Source: an uncultured Bacteroidaceae bacterium (GTDB lineage: Bacteria > Bacteroidota > Bacteroidia > Bacteroidales > Bacteroidaceae). From it: DNA of 64,000 bases. Where the stretch lies: contig CAJOLZ010000001.1 of NCBI GenBank assembly GCA_905235575.1, positions 56,910 to 120,909 on the forward strand, in the 5' to 3' direction. Positions 8,122 through 16,623 of this stretch are shown in pieces. The translations under genes were made by a program, and so were the position numbers. The notes beneath the pieces were generated by a model. The model searched no databases, had not been told where the DNA came from, and saw only the letters and a list, made by a program, of their open reading frames with translations. How positions within the stretch are numbered: position 1 is the stretch's first letter; the number at the start of each line of letters is the position of its first letter.

Positions 8122-9405
8122 TTATTCCGCTGCAGATTTCTGCGGATTGTGCTTGTAGTTGAAAAAGAGGGCGAAGAGAACGGCTACAACGAGGATATAG
8201 GATGAGAAAATCCACCAGCAGGCGCTCCAGTTGCCCAAGGTATAGAAATTGCCATCTATCATTTCGGGATGGGTGAAGTGATTCACGACCTTTCCCGCTA
8301 GAAGCATTCCGATGGCCGCACCCAGACCGTTGTTCATCATCATGAAAAGTCCCTGCGCACTGCTTCGGATGTTGATGTCGGTCTCTTGATCGACAAAAAG
8401 TGAACCGCTGATATTAAAGAAATCAAAGGCGATACCATAAACTATCATCGAAAGCATGAGCAGGATGACACCCGGGAAACCTGGGTCGCCCACGGCAAAG
8501 AGGGCGAAGCGCAACACCCATGCCATCATGGATGTCAGCATCACAACCTTGATGCCGAATCGTTTCAGGAAGAAGGGTATCAGCAGAAAACACAATGTTT
8601 CGGAGACTTGCGAGAGAGAAATGAGGGTATTGGCATGATTCACGCCAAACGTATCGGCGAAAGCCTCGTCGGCACCGAACGAACGGATGAAGGGATTAGC
8701 ATAGCCGTTGGTTATCTGAAGTGCAGAGCCCAGAAGTATCGAGAAGATGAAGAAGATGGCCATGCGACGGTCTCTGAAGAGCGAGAAGGCTTTCAGACCC
8801 AGCGCTTCGTAAAGGCTCGTCGCAGGCTTCGACTTATCAATCGGCATGGCTGGCAACGTGAGCGCATAAAGGGCCATCACAAGGCTCAGACAGCCCGAAA
8901 CAGCAAATTGCCATGGCTTGTCCTGCAAACCGCTCCAGTCCACAATGAGCATGGTGATGATGAAACCAACGGTACCGAAAACTCTGATGGGCGGAAAAGC
9001 CTTCACCGTGTCTTGACCGGCACCCTCGAGCGCCGCAAAAGCTACGCTGTTGGAGAGCGCTATCGTGGGCATATAGAAGGAAAGGCTCAGCGTGTAGAGC
9101 GAAAAGATGATGGCAAAGCTGGCCGAGTGTCCTGCCGCATTCCCGTAGCAGGCAACGCCAAGCATCGCCAATCCAGCCAGCATCTGGCAGAGCGACAAAA
9201 CCTTCCGTGCCTCAAGCCAACGGTCGGCCACAATACCCATCAGGGCTGGCATGAAGAGCGATACGATGCCTTGTATGCTGAAGAAATAGGGAATCTGCGC
9301 ACTGAGACCTGCCGTTTCCAGATAGCGAGACATGCTGGTAAGGTAGGCGCCCCAAATGGCGAATTCAAGGAAACTGAGTATTGTCAGTCGGATTTTCAAG
9401 TTCAT
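8122..9405 (-). CDS. Nucleoside:H+ symporter, MFS (NupG-like)
   Basis: A 427-residue, 12-helix permease of the NupG/XapB branch of the major facilitator superfamily. The opening (LTILSFLEFAIWGAYLTSM) and FFSIQGIVSLFMPALMGIVADRW are typical of this branch, as is the repeated long hydrophobic layout to FSSYILVVAVLFALFF. It would import nucleosides across the inner membrane with protons. It stands between rlmI and rsmE in the same direction with short gaps (43 and 16 bases), so it is probably part of the long minus-strand transcript. Exact substrate not resolvable. Confidence 0.85.
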   Translation of the reverse strand: MNLKIRLTILSFLEFAIWGAYLTSMSRYLETAGLSAQIPYFFSIQGIVSLFMPALMGIVADRWLEARKVLSLCQMLAGLAMLGVACYGNAAGHSASFAIIFSLYTLSLSFYMPTIALSNSVAFAALEGAGQDTVKAFPPIRVFGTVGFIITMLIVDWSGLQDKPWQFAVSGCLSLVMALYALTLPAMPIDKSKPATSLYEALGLKAFSLFRDRRMAIFFIFSILLGSALQITNGYANPFIRSFGADEAFADTFGVNHANTLISLSQVSETLCFLLIPFFLKRFGIKVVMLTSMMAWVLRFALFAVGDPGFPGVILLMLSMIVYGIAFDFFNISGSLFVDQETDINIRSSAQGLFMMMNNGLGAAIGMLLAGKVVNHFTHPEMIDGNFYTLGNWSACWWIFSSYILVVAVLFALFFNYKHNPQKSAAE

Positions 9406-9448
9406 TCTTGATAAGGTTTAAGAGTTTATCGACTCGATTCGCATGGGT

Positions 9449-10636
9449 TTATTCCACGTAAAGCACCAGTCCTTTCAGGTATTCTCCTTCTGGATGATAG
9501 ATGTTCACAGGATGGTCTGCCGGCTGATGAAGCTGATGGAGTATGCTGACGCGGCGCTGGCTGATGGCAGCAGCAGTGAAGACCGCCAGACGGAACTGTT
9601 CTTTGCTGACAGCCTGCGAACAACTGAACGTAAACAAAATGCCGCCGGGCTGTATCTTCTCGAAAGCCTTGGCGTTCAGTTTCGTGTAACCGCGAAGTGC
9701 ATTTTTCAGCGAATCTTTGTGCTTGGCAAAGGCTGGCGGGTCCAGAATAATCAGGTCGTACACCTGTTCCATCTGGTCAAGATAGCGGAAGGCATCTTCG
9801 GCATAACCGCGGTGACGCGTCTCGTCCGGAAAGTTCAGCTGAACATTCTTTTCCACCAGTTCGATGGCCTTGGCACTACTGTCCACACTGTCCACAATCT
9901 GAGCTCCGCCACGCAAGGCATAGACACTGAATCCACCGGTGTAGCAGAACATATTCAGCACACGCCGATGGTTGGAGTATTTCTCGAGCAAAGCACGATT
10001 ATCTCGCTGGTCCACAAAGAATCCCGTCTTCTGACCTTTCAACCAGTCTATGTGGAAGAGCAGTCCGTTTTCGCATGCCACGTCGCTCTCGCTTTGACCG
10101 TATAGAAACCCGTTTTCGGGTTCGAGGGCGGCCTTGAAAGGCAGCGTTCCTTCGCTCTTATAGTAGATGGCTTTCAGGGCTGAGCCCATCGTTTCGCGCA
10201 GTGCTTCGGCAATCTGCATGCGGTTTCGGTGCATACCCACGCTGTGAGCCTGCATCACAGCCACGTCGCCGTAGAGGTCTATCACCAGTCCTGGCAGGCC
10301 GTCGCCCTCGCCGTGTACCAGACGGCAGATATTGTTGCGGCTATTGTCCACGAGTTGCAGGTTGCGGCGAAGTTCCAGCGAACGTGCCAGGCGTTGCTGC
10401 CAGAAGGTTTCGTCGATGGGTATGTCTTCGAACGAGAGGATGCGCACCGCGATGCTTCCTATCTGCCAATGACCTTTGGCGAGGAAGTTTCCGTGACTGT
10501 CTACGACACGCACGACATCGCCTTCGCTATGTTCTCCCTCCATGTGATGTACGGCGCCCGAGAACACCCAAGGGTGGAAGCGTTCCAGGCTTTCCTCCTT
10601 GCCTCGGCGAAGGAATATAGTTGCAGTTTCTTTCAC
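9449..10636 (-). CDS. rlmI: Class I rRNA methyltransferase, RlmI family
   Basis: A 395-residue protein with an N-terminal PUA domain (RFHPWVFSGAVHHMEG, about 20-35) and a C-terminal SAM-dependent methyltransferase with motif I LNMFCYTGGFSVYALRGG near 228 and motif IV LDPPAFAKHKDSL. RlmI makes m5C1962 in 23S rRNA in E. coli. The start codon is GTG (10634-10636): an in-frame TAG two codons upstream excludes a longer form, and no ATG is near. It follows the exonuclease gene by 33 bases. Confidence 0.92.
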   Translation of the reverse strand: MKETATIFLRRGKEESLERFHPWVFSGAVHHMEGEHSEGDVVRVVDSHGNFLAKGHWQIGSIAVRILSFEDIPIDETFWQQRLARSLELRRNLQLVDNSRNNICRLVHGEGDGLPGLVIDLYGDVAVMQAHSVGMHRNRMQIAEALRETMGSALKAIYYKSEGTLPFKAALEPENGFLYGQSESDVACENGLLFHIDWLKGQKTGFFVDQRDNRALLEKYSNHRRVLNMFCYTGGFSVYALRGGAQIVDSVDSSAKAIELVEKNVQLNFPDETRHRGYAEDAFRYLDQMEQVYDLIILDPPAFAKHKDSLKNALRGYTKLNAKAFEKIQPGGILFTFSCSQAVSKEQFRLAVFTAAAISQRRVSILHQLHQPADHPVNIYHPEGEYLKGLVLYVE

Positions 10637-10669
10637 TATCTATGTTTTTGAACTTTAATACTTTGAATT

Positions 10670-11296
10670 CTATTTCTCCTTATTGACCACTTCCAAAGTG
10701 AAGCCCGTTTCCTGCAGACGTGTTAACTCCTCGTAGAGCTGAATGCAGGCCCAAGCGTCGGTGGCGGCATATCGTTTCTGCGGTTCGGTGAGCGTGCCTG
10801 CCTCCCAGTTCGAGAGTTGCTGCCCTTTGCTTATTTTCTGTCCGAAGACATTTGCATAGATGCGTTGCAGGCTCTGGTCTTCGATGCCCATCGAGCGCAC
10901 CATCGACTGGATGTCGATAAACGTGCCCGGACGGAAGCGACGGCGACGGCTCAGCTGGTTGAAGTCGTCCTGCAACGAGAGTCCCACCTTCGTCACTTCG
11001 GTGTCGGTGAGCAGCCGCAGCACACTGTCAGGCAGACCTATCATGTTCAGACGGAAGAGAAAACAGGTGTCGTGCGTGCTCACTTGCAGCAGGGCGACCT
11101 GATTCATGGGACCGGGGCGGAACGTAGGTCTTGTCTCGGTGTCGAAACCCAGGATGGGCTGACGCATGAGGAAATCGACTGCACGGTTGGCCTCGTTTTC
11201 ACTCTGTACTACTATGATTCGTCCTTCGAAGACGATGCGAGGCAGCGTCTGCAACAGTTGCTTGTCGAAGCTGTTAAAGAGTGTCTTCTGAGTCAT
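10670..11296 (-). CDS. 3'-5' exonuclease, RNase D-like (DEDDy)
   Basis: A 208-residue single-domain exonuclease. The four metal-binding acids and the tyrosine of the DEDDy class are visible: GFDTETRP near residue 50, LSLQDDFNQL near 107, and YAATDAWACIQLYE near 180. It lacks the HRDC domains of full RNase D, as is usual for this short Bacteroidota form. The ATG overlaps the end of the DUF5063 gene by 23 bases, so the two are translated from one message. RNA versus DNA substrate cannot be decided from the sequence. Confidence 0.9.
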   Translation of the reverse strand: MTQKTLFNSFDKQLLQTLPRIVFEGRIIVVQSENEANRAVDFLMRQPILGFDTETRPTFRPGPMNQVALLQVSTHDTCFLFRLNMIGLPDSVLRLLTDTEVTKVGLSLQDDFNQLSRRRRFRPGTFIDIQSMVRSMGIEDQSLQRIYANVFGQKISKGQQLSNWEAGTLTEPQKRYAATDAWACIQLYEELTRLQETGFTLEVVNKEK

Positions 11297-11816
11297 TTTC
11301 TCTCACCGAATATCTCACCTGATGGAGGCGTCGCAGTGCGTCCACCAGTGCCTGACCCCAATAAAGTTCGAAATTATCTGCAACCACCCACAGCGCATCG
11401 TTCATGCAGTCCTCCACGCGCTGCTGATAGACTGCCACAAAGTTGCGCAACGCCTGATAGATATCAGCCAGATTTTCGCTCACCGACATCCAGCGACGTT
11501 CCTCGGGACCGAGGTCTTCCGACGCCATTTCCTCGTATTCATCCTCGTCCTGCATGATATCGGCCACGATGGAGCGAATCCAGTTGTAGTCGTCCTCGGT
11601 CACGCGGTCGTCGGGCAGGAAGTCGCAGTTCGACTCCACGCGCGGCAACATGCAGGCTTTCATGTAGAGCAGCGGAAGTAATTTCTGCATGGTTTGCACG
11701 AATTCGTCGCGCTGCCGACCGCTACTCTCCTCCAGATAGGCGCAGTATTGTGCGGCCACGGTCACAAATTCCAGCGTGTCGTGGGCGTAGATTGGTCTCT
11801 CAGCATCTCCTTTCAT
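11274..11816 (-). CDS. DUF5063 domain protein
   Basis: A 180-residue soluble, acidic, mostly helical protein of the DUF5063 family (DTLEFVTVAAQYCAYLE near the start, LLPLLYMKACMLPRVE after it). Function unknown. An in-frame ATG eleven codons upstream (11847-11849) exists, but the -7 promoter box ends at 11851, so transcription would begin at or inside that codon. The ATG at 11814-11816 is therefore the better start, giving a leader of about 30 bases. It is the first gene of the minus-strand run that continues to 1885. Confidence 0.75.
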   Translation of the reverse strand: MKGDAERPIYAHDTLEFVTVAAQYCAYLEESSGRQRDEFVQTMQKLLPLLYMKACMLPRVESNCDFLPDDRVTEDDYNWIRSIVADIMQDEDEYEEMASEDLGPEERRWMSVSENLADIYQALRNFVAVYQQRVEDCMNDALWVVADNFELYWGQALVDALRRLHQVRYSVRENDSEDTL

Positions 11817-11850
11817 CCGTCTGTTTCTGTTCTGTTCAACTAAATTCATG

Positions 11851-11882
11851 CAAAGTTACGAATAAATCGAGAGCAGAACAAA
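11851..11882 (-). promoter_or_regulatory. Promoter of the DUF5063-exonuclease-rlmI run
   Basis: On the minus strand: -33 TTTG (11879-11882), 20 bases, then -7 TAACTTTG (11851-11858). Full match to the Bacteroidota promoter pattern. Confidence 0.8.
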
Positions 11883-11988
11883 AGAAATAAATTCTTTTTT
11901 CTTTTTTATGCCGAGTGAGAGTAACTTAGACCATAGGTCAGAGTTACGAATAAATCGAGAGCAGAACAAAAGAAATAAATTCTTTTTT
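11854..11988. repeat. 47-base perfect direct repeat that duplicates the promoter
   Basis: 11854-11900 and 11942-11988 are identical over 47 bases, offset 88. Each copy contains the -33 TTTG and most of the -7 box. In the outer copy the box reads TAACTCTG (11939-11946) rather than TAACTTTG because the repeat ends inside it. Confidence 0.9.
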
Positions 11989-12100
11989 GAATTTTTCGTT
12001 AAGAGGGAAAGTCCGTCGAAGCACGATGATGGGAGAGATTGGAGTAAGAATTAAGAATTTTTATTTACACTATCATCATCGTAATTTCAATCAGAATTAA

Positions 12101-12380
12101 ATTTCAGTTGTCGCAGCACATTCCGCAGAATGTCGCACCACGCTGCGACGGCTTGCGCACCACGGTGCGTTTTCGCAAACAGCACATTTTTCGCCATAAA
12201 ACTCGGGAGATGACAGGAAAACGCAAAATTTCGAAGAACTGATAATCAAACGATTAGAATTTCGTCGTTTTCCATCGCTCACCACGACGCAGCCAAGGAC
12301 ATCAATTCTCACACTTGCTCACATCAGTTTTCGACGCCCTGAGAGATAAGTGACGGAGACAAACCTTCCGATTTCCGAAC
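12101..12380 (-). repeat. Long intergenic repeat, copy R1
   Basis: Read on the minus strand it follows the order seen in the other copies: an ATTCGGAA-like word, GTCGAAAAC, a doubled TGTGAG motif, GATG, GCTGC, a TGATTATCA/TGATTCTCA word, a T-rich part, and finally a GTGCGAC array. It fills most of the 720-base space between DUF5063 (start 11816) and ftsK (start 12537); the rest holds the duplicated promoter and the ftsK promoter. A small open frame here is only a shadow of the repeat. Confidence 0.7.
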
Positions 12381-12501
12381 AAACGACACAGTCTTCTTGT
12401 TGTGCGAAATACAGACGGATAAAGTATGTTCACGAAACTGAATGAAACGAAAAAAAGAATAAATTATGGCCACGGATGGTCAATAATTCGAGAGATTTAT
12501 G

Positions 12502-12509
12502 TAAATTTG
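12502..12509 (+). promoter_or_regulatory. -7 box for the ftsK operon
   Basis: TAAATTTG, 27 bases before the chosen ftsK ATG. No -33 TTTG at 20 bases. It supports the ATG at 12537 over the in-frame ATG at 12426, which lies upstream of the promoter. Confidence 0.6.
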
Positions 12510-12536
12510 CAACCCGATTATACATTATATATTTAT

Positions 12537-15026
12537 ATGGCAGAAACGAAACGAAATAAGCGAGCCAGCGAAAAGAAACAGAGCACTCCTCAGCAGTCGT
12601 GGTGGAAACGTCTGTGGCAGGGAGCCAAGAGCAGCGAGCCCGCCAAGCCAAAGAAAGACGAGAAGAAAGCCAAAGGCAACGGCAACCGGCGCTTCGTGAT
12701 AGGCGCTGTGCTGGCATTGCTGTCAATCTACATACTGCTGGCACTGCTGTCACATCTGTTCACCGGCGAAGCCGACCAGCGCCTGTGGATGAAGGGTGCA
12801 CCGGCCTACACAGCCTCGAACTGGATGGGCCCGTGGGGAGCACGGCTGGCACACTACATGATGGACAACTGGTTCGGCGTGGCAAGCCTCTTCATCCCCA
12901 TCCTGCTGCTGGCCACCAGCATCCGCATAATGAACATCGGCAGGGTGAGACTCCACAAATGGGTGCTAAACTGCACACTGCTGATGGTGTGGTTCTCGGC
13001 CTTCGCCTCGTATATCGTGGCATACGTACCCTTCGCACGCGACAGCTACATCGTGTGGGGCGGCATGATAGGCAATGCCGAGGTGGAACTGATGCGCGAC
13101 CGCATCGGACCCATGGGTGTACTCATCGCACTCGCACTGGCAGCGCTCCTCTACCTGGCCTATGTCAGCGACGAAGCCATCTCCACAATGCGACGGTGGC
13201 TGACGAAGGACGAGAAAACCGAGGCTGCCCCCACCGACGAGACCGACGGGGAATCATCCGAGACCGACGAGACGGAGACGAAAGAGGGAGACGAACTGCT
13301 GACAGAACCCCTGATACCCTTCGAAGACAAGCCTGAGGACACCTCGACGATCATCAACTTCGGCGAGATTCCGCAGGGACACGAGGCCGTCCTCAAGCCT
13401 GGCGAACAGGAACTTCCGCTCAACATCGAACGACATGAGGAGGAAATGGAAATCGTGAAGGGACGCGAACCCGAGAAAGCCGAACCAACCGAAGACGGCT
13501 CGCTGGAACCATACGACCCGAAGCTGGACCTCGAATACTACAAATACCCGACACTCGACCTGCTGCAGAAATACGAGAACTCGGGCAGCGCAATCGACAT
13601 GGAGGAGCAGCAGGCAAACAAGAAGCGCATCCTGCAGGTGCTCGCCAACTTCGGCGTCGAGATAACCAACATCAAGGCCACCATCGGCCCCACCGTGACG
13701 CTCTACGAGGTGACACCCGCCCCCGGCGTGCGCATTGCCAAGATACGCAACCTCGACGACGACATCGCACTCTCGCTCTCGGCACTCGGCATTCGCATCA
13801 TCGCCCCCATTCCCGGCAAAGGCACCATCGGTATTGAAGTACCCAACGCCAAGCCGCAGATGGTGTCGATGGAGAGCATTCTGAACAGCCGCAAGTTCCA
13901 AGAGACCGACTACGAACTGCCCATGGCACTCGGAAAGACCATCACCAACGAAGTCTTCATGGCCGACCTCACGAAAATGCCACACCTGCTGGTGGCCGGA
14001 GCTACGGGACAAGGAAAGTCAGTGGGACTGAACGCCATCATCACAAGTCTGCTCTTCAAGAAACATCCCGCCGAACTGAAACTCGTGATGATAGACCCCA
14101 AGAAGGTGGAGTTCAGCGTCTACAACCCCATCGTGAACCATTTCCTGGCACAGGTGGACGGCAACGAAGACACCGAAGAACCCATCATCACCGACGTAAA
14201 CAAGGTGATTCAGACCCTGAAAAGCCTCTGCGTAGAAATGGACACCCGATACGACCTGCTGAAAAGTGCCCGTGCCCGCAACGTGAAAGAATACAACGAG
14301 AAATTCAAGAACCGCGAGCTCAATCCTGCGAACGGACACAAGTTCATGCCCTACATCGTGGTCATCATAGACGAGTTCGGCGACCTCATCATGACAGCCG
14401 GCAAGGAGATAGAACTGCCCATTGCCCGCATCGCACAGCTGGCCCGCGCCGTCGGAATACACATGATTATCGCCACACAGCGCCCCACCACCAACATCAT
14501 CACCGGCACCATCAAGGCCAACTTCCCTGCCCGACTGGCATTCAAGGTGGCATCGGTGGTCGACAGCCGCACCATTCTGGACCGCACAGGCGCAAATCAG
14601 TTGGTGGGCAAGGGTGATATGCTCTTCCTGGCAGGGAGCGAACCGGTGCGCGTTCAGTGTGCCTTCGTCGATACGCCCGAGGTAGAACGCATCGCCAACT
14701 TCATCGCCTGCCAGCAAAGTTACAACAGGCCCTTTGCACTGCCCGAGGTAGCGATGGAAGGCGACAACGGAGGCGACGGTCCCGACGTTGACATGAACCA
14801 TCTGGACCCCATGTTCGAAGAGGCAGCACGAATGGTTGTCATCGACCAAAACGGCAGCACCAGCATGTTGCAGCGCAAATTTTGCATCGGATTTGCCCGT
14901 GCGGGACGTCTTATGGACCAACTCGAAAAAGCTGGCATCGTAGGGCCAACACGAGGTGCGAAACCTCGCGAAGTGCTCTGCGCAACCGAGACCGACTTGC
15001 AATTCATTCTTAACAGCTTGAGATAG
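12537..15026 (+). CDS. ftsK: DNA translocase FtsK/SpoIIIE
   Basis: An 829-residue membrane-anchored DNA pump that clears chromosomes from the division septum. Four or five N-terminal helices (from FVIGAVLALLSIYILLALL to ALALAALLYLAYV) are followed by an acidic linker rich in Glu and Asp, the motor domain with Walker A VAGATGQGKSVGL near 488 and Walker B VIIDEFGDLIM, and a C-terminal gamma winged-helix domain (about 765-829, KFCIGFARAGRLMDQLEKAG) for KOPS reading. The start MAETKRNKRASEKK was chosen because the promoter lies between it and a further upstream ATG. Heads an operon with the LolA-like gene 9 bases later. Confidence 0.95.
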   Translation: MAETKRNKRASEKKQSTPQQSWWKRLWQGAKSSEPAKPKKDEKKAKGNGNRRFVIGAVLALLSIYILLALLSHLFTGEADQRLWMKGAPAYTASNWMGPWGARLAHYMMDNWFGVASLFIPILLLATSIRIMNIGRVRLHKWVLNCTLLMVWFSAFASYIVAYVPFARDSYIVWGGMIGNAEVELMRDRIGPMGVLIALALAALLYLAYVSDEAISTMRRWLTKDEKTEAAPTDETDGESSETDETETKEGDELLTEPLIPFEDKPEDTSTIINFGEIPQGHEAVLKPGEQELPLNIERHEEEMEIVKGREPEKAEPTEDGSLEPYDPKLDLEYYKYPTLDLLQKYENSGSAIDMEEQQANKKRILQVLANFGVEITNIKATIGPTVTLYEVTPAPGVRIAKIRNLDDDIALSLSALGIRIIAPIPGKGTIGIEVPNAKPQMVSMESILNSRKFQETDYELPMALGKTITNEVFMADLTKMPHLLVAGATGQGKSVGLNAIITSLLFKKHPAELKLVMIDPKKVEFSVYNPIVNHFLAQVDGNEDTEEPIITDVNKVIQTLKSLCVEMDTRYDLLKSARARNVKEYNEKFKNRELNPANGHKFMPYIVVIIDEFGDLIMTAGKEIELPIARIAQLARAVGIHMIIATQRPTTNIITGTIKANFPARLAFKVASVVDSRTILDRTGANQLVGKGDMLFLAGSEPVRVQCAFVDTPEVERIANFIACQQSYNRPFALPEVAMEGDNGGDGPDVDMNHLDPMFEEAARMVVIDQNGSTSMLQRKFCIGFARAGRLMDQLEKAGIVGPTRGAKPREVLCATETDLQFILNSLR

Positions 15027-15035
15027 AAAACAGAA

Positions 15036-15671
15036 ATGAGACTCACAAGATTTATATTCGCCCTCTGCCTCGCGATGTTCTCGACGGGCATCATGGCACA
15101 AAAAGACGCCCGGAAAGTGTTGGACAATGCTGCCAGCAAGATACGCAAGAGCGGAAACGTGAAGGTGGATTTCACTGCGACAAGCTTTACCGGAACGAAA
15201 GAAGAAGGCTCCATCAGCGGAACATTGTTGCTGCAGGGAAAGAAATTCCAACTCACCACCCCCGACATGGTATCGTGGTTCAACGGCAAAACTGAATGGA
15301 CCTATCTGCCAGAGAACGACGAAGTGAACATCACGCAGCCCACCGACAAAGAGATTCAGGCCGTGAACCCCTACGTCTTCCTCGATCTCTACAAGAAAGG
15401 ATATCGCATCAGCATGAAAGAATCGAGCCTGCGTGGCACCGCCACCTACGAGGTACACCTCGAAGCCGAACGCTCCGACATGGCTGCACAGGAACTTTAC
15501 ATCGACATCCGCAAAAGCGACAACATGCCGCTCTGCGTCAGAGTAAGGCAAGACAAAGTGTGGAACCGCATCAGCGTCAGAAACTTCCAGGGAAACCAGA
15601 AGTTCACAGATGCCGACTTCACTTTTCCCCGCGACCGCTACCCCGATGCGGAAATCATCGACCTAAGATAA
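15036..15671 (+). CDS. LolA-like outer-membrane lipoprotein carrier
   Basis: A 211-residue exported protein: signal peptide 1-21 ending IMAQ, then a LolA-fold region (VDFTATSFTGTKEEGSISG, LLLQGKKFQLTTPDMV, WTYLPENDEVNIT, RISVRNFQGNQKFTDADF). LolA ferries lipoproteins across the periplasm. In Bacteroidota this gene often stands directly behind ftsK, as here (9-base gap), and ahead of trxB (13 bases). The overall fold assignment is good; that it truly serves lipoproteins is taken from the family. Confidence 0.85.
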   Translation: MRLTRFIFALCLAMFSTGIMAQKDARKVLDNAASKIRKSGNVKVDFTATSFTGTKEEGSISGTLLLQGKKFQLTTPDMVSWFNGKTEWTYLPENDEVNITQPTDKEIQAVNPYVFLDLYKKGYRISMKESSLRGTATYEVHLEAERSDMAAQELYIDIRKSDNMPLCVRVRQDKVWNRISVRNFQGNQKFTDADFTFPRDRYPDAEIIDLR

Positions 15672-15684
15672 CTCACAGACAACA

Positions 15685-16617
15685 ATGGAACACATATCAC
15701 TACTCATCATCGGCAGTGGTCCAGCCGGATACACCGCTGCCATCTATGCCGGCAGGGCTGGACTGAAACCCGTCGTACTCGAAGGACTGCAGCCCGGCGG
15801 ACAACTCACAATCACCACCGAAGTCGAGAACTTCCCCGGCTTTCCCGATGGCATCGATGCTAATATGCTGATGGACGACATGCGACGTCAGGCCGAACGC
15901 TTTGGTGCAGAGATACGCAGCATCTCTGTCATTCGAGCCGACCTAGGTAAACGACCCATGCAAGTGTGGACCGACGACGAGAACGAAATTCAGGCCGACA
16001 GCATCATCATCGCCACGGGAGCCAGCGCAAAGTATCTCGGGCTCTCCGATGAACAGAAATACATGGGACAGGGCGTCAGCGCTTGCGCCACCTGCGACGG
16101 ATTCTTCTATCGCAAGAAGACCGTGGCCGTCGTAGGCGGAGGCGACACAGCCTGCGAAGAAGCACTCTATCTGGCAGGCCTTGCAGCCAAGGTCTACATG
16201 ATAGTTCGTAAGCCCTTCCTCCGCGCAAGTCAAATCATGCAGCAACGTGTTGCAGACAACCAGAAGATAGAAGTTCTCTACGAGACAAACACGCTCGGCC
16301 TCTATGGAGACAATGGCGTTGAGGGTGCACATCTTGTTTACAAGAAAGGTCAGGAAGAAGAACGCATCTACGATCTCCCCATCGACGGATTCTTCCTCGC
16401 CATCGGTCACACCCCCAACAGCCAGCTCTTCCAGCCATGGGTCAAGACTGACGAGACTGGATACATCATCACCGAAGGCGACACGCCCCGTACTGGTATC
16501 GATGGACTCTTTGCAGCAGGTGACGTTGCCGACCCACGTTATCGTCAAGCCATCGTAGCAGCCGCCAGCGGAGCAAAAGCAGCAATCGAAGCCGAGAAAT
16601 ACCTACAAAGCCTCTGA
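15685..16617 (+). CDS. trxB: Thioredoxin-disulfide reductase
   Basis: A 310-residue flavoenzyme that reduces thioredoxin with NADPH. FAD motif LIIGSGPAGYTAAIYAGRAG at residues 6-25, redox centre CATC at 134-137, NADPH motif VVGGGDTACEEA, and the C-terminal FAD motif GLFAAGDVADPRYRQ are all intact. Cytoplasmic. Third gene of the ftsK transcript; the next gene starts 6 bases after its stop. Confidence 0.97.
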   Translation: MEHISLLIIGSGPAGYTAAIYAGRAGLKPVVLEGLQPGGQLTITTEVENFPGFPDGIDANMLMDDMRRQAERFGAEIRSISVIRADLGKRPMQVWTDDENEIQADSIIIATGASAKYLGLSDEQKYMGQGVSACATCDGFFYRKKTVAVVGGGDTACEEALYLAGLAAKVYMIVRKPFLRASQIMQQRVADNQKIEVLYETNTLGLYGDNGVEGAHLVYKKGQEEERIYDLPIDGFFLAIGHTPNSQLFQPWVKTDETGYIITEGDTPRTGIDGLFAAGDVADPRYRQAIVAAASGAKAAIEAEKYLQSL

Positions 16618-16623
16618 TAAGAA

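Noticed and set aside
12097..12312. A 71-residue open frame upstream of ftsK
   Set aside because: It lies wholly inside repeat R1, has no family-like sequence, and similar frames occur in the other copies only by chance.
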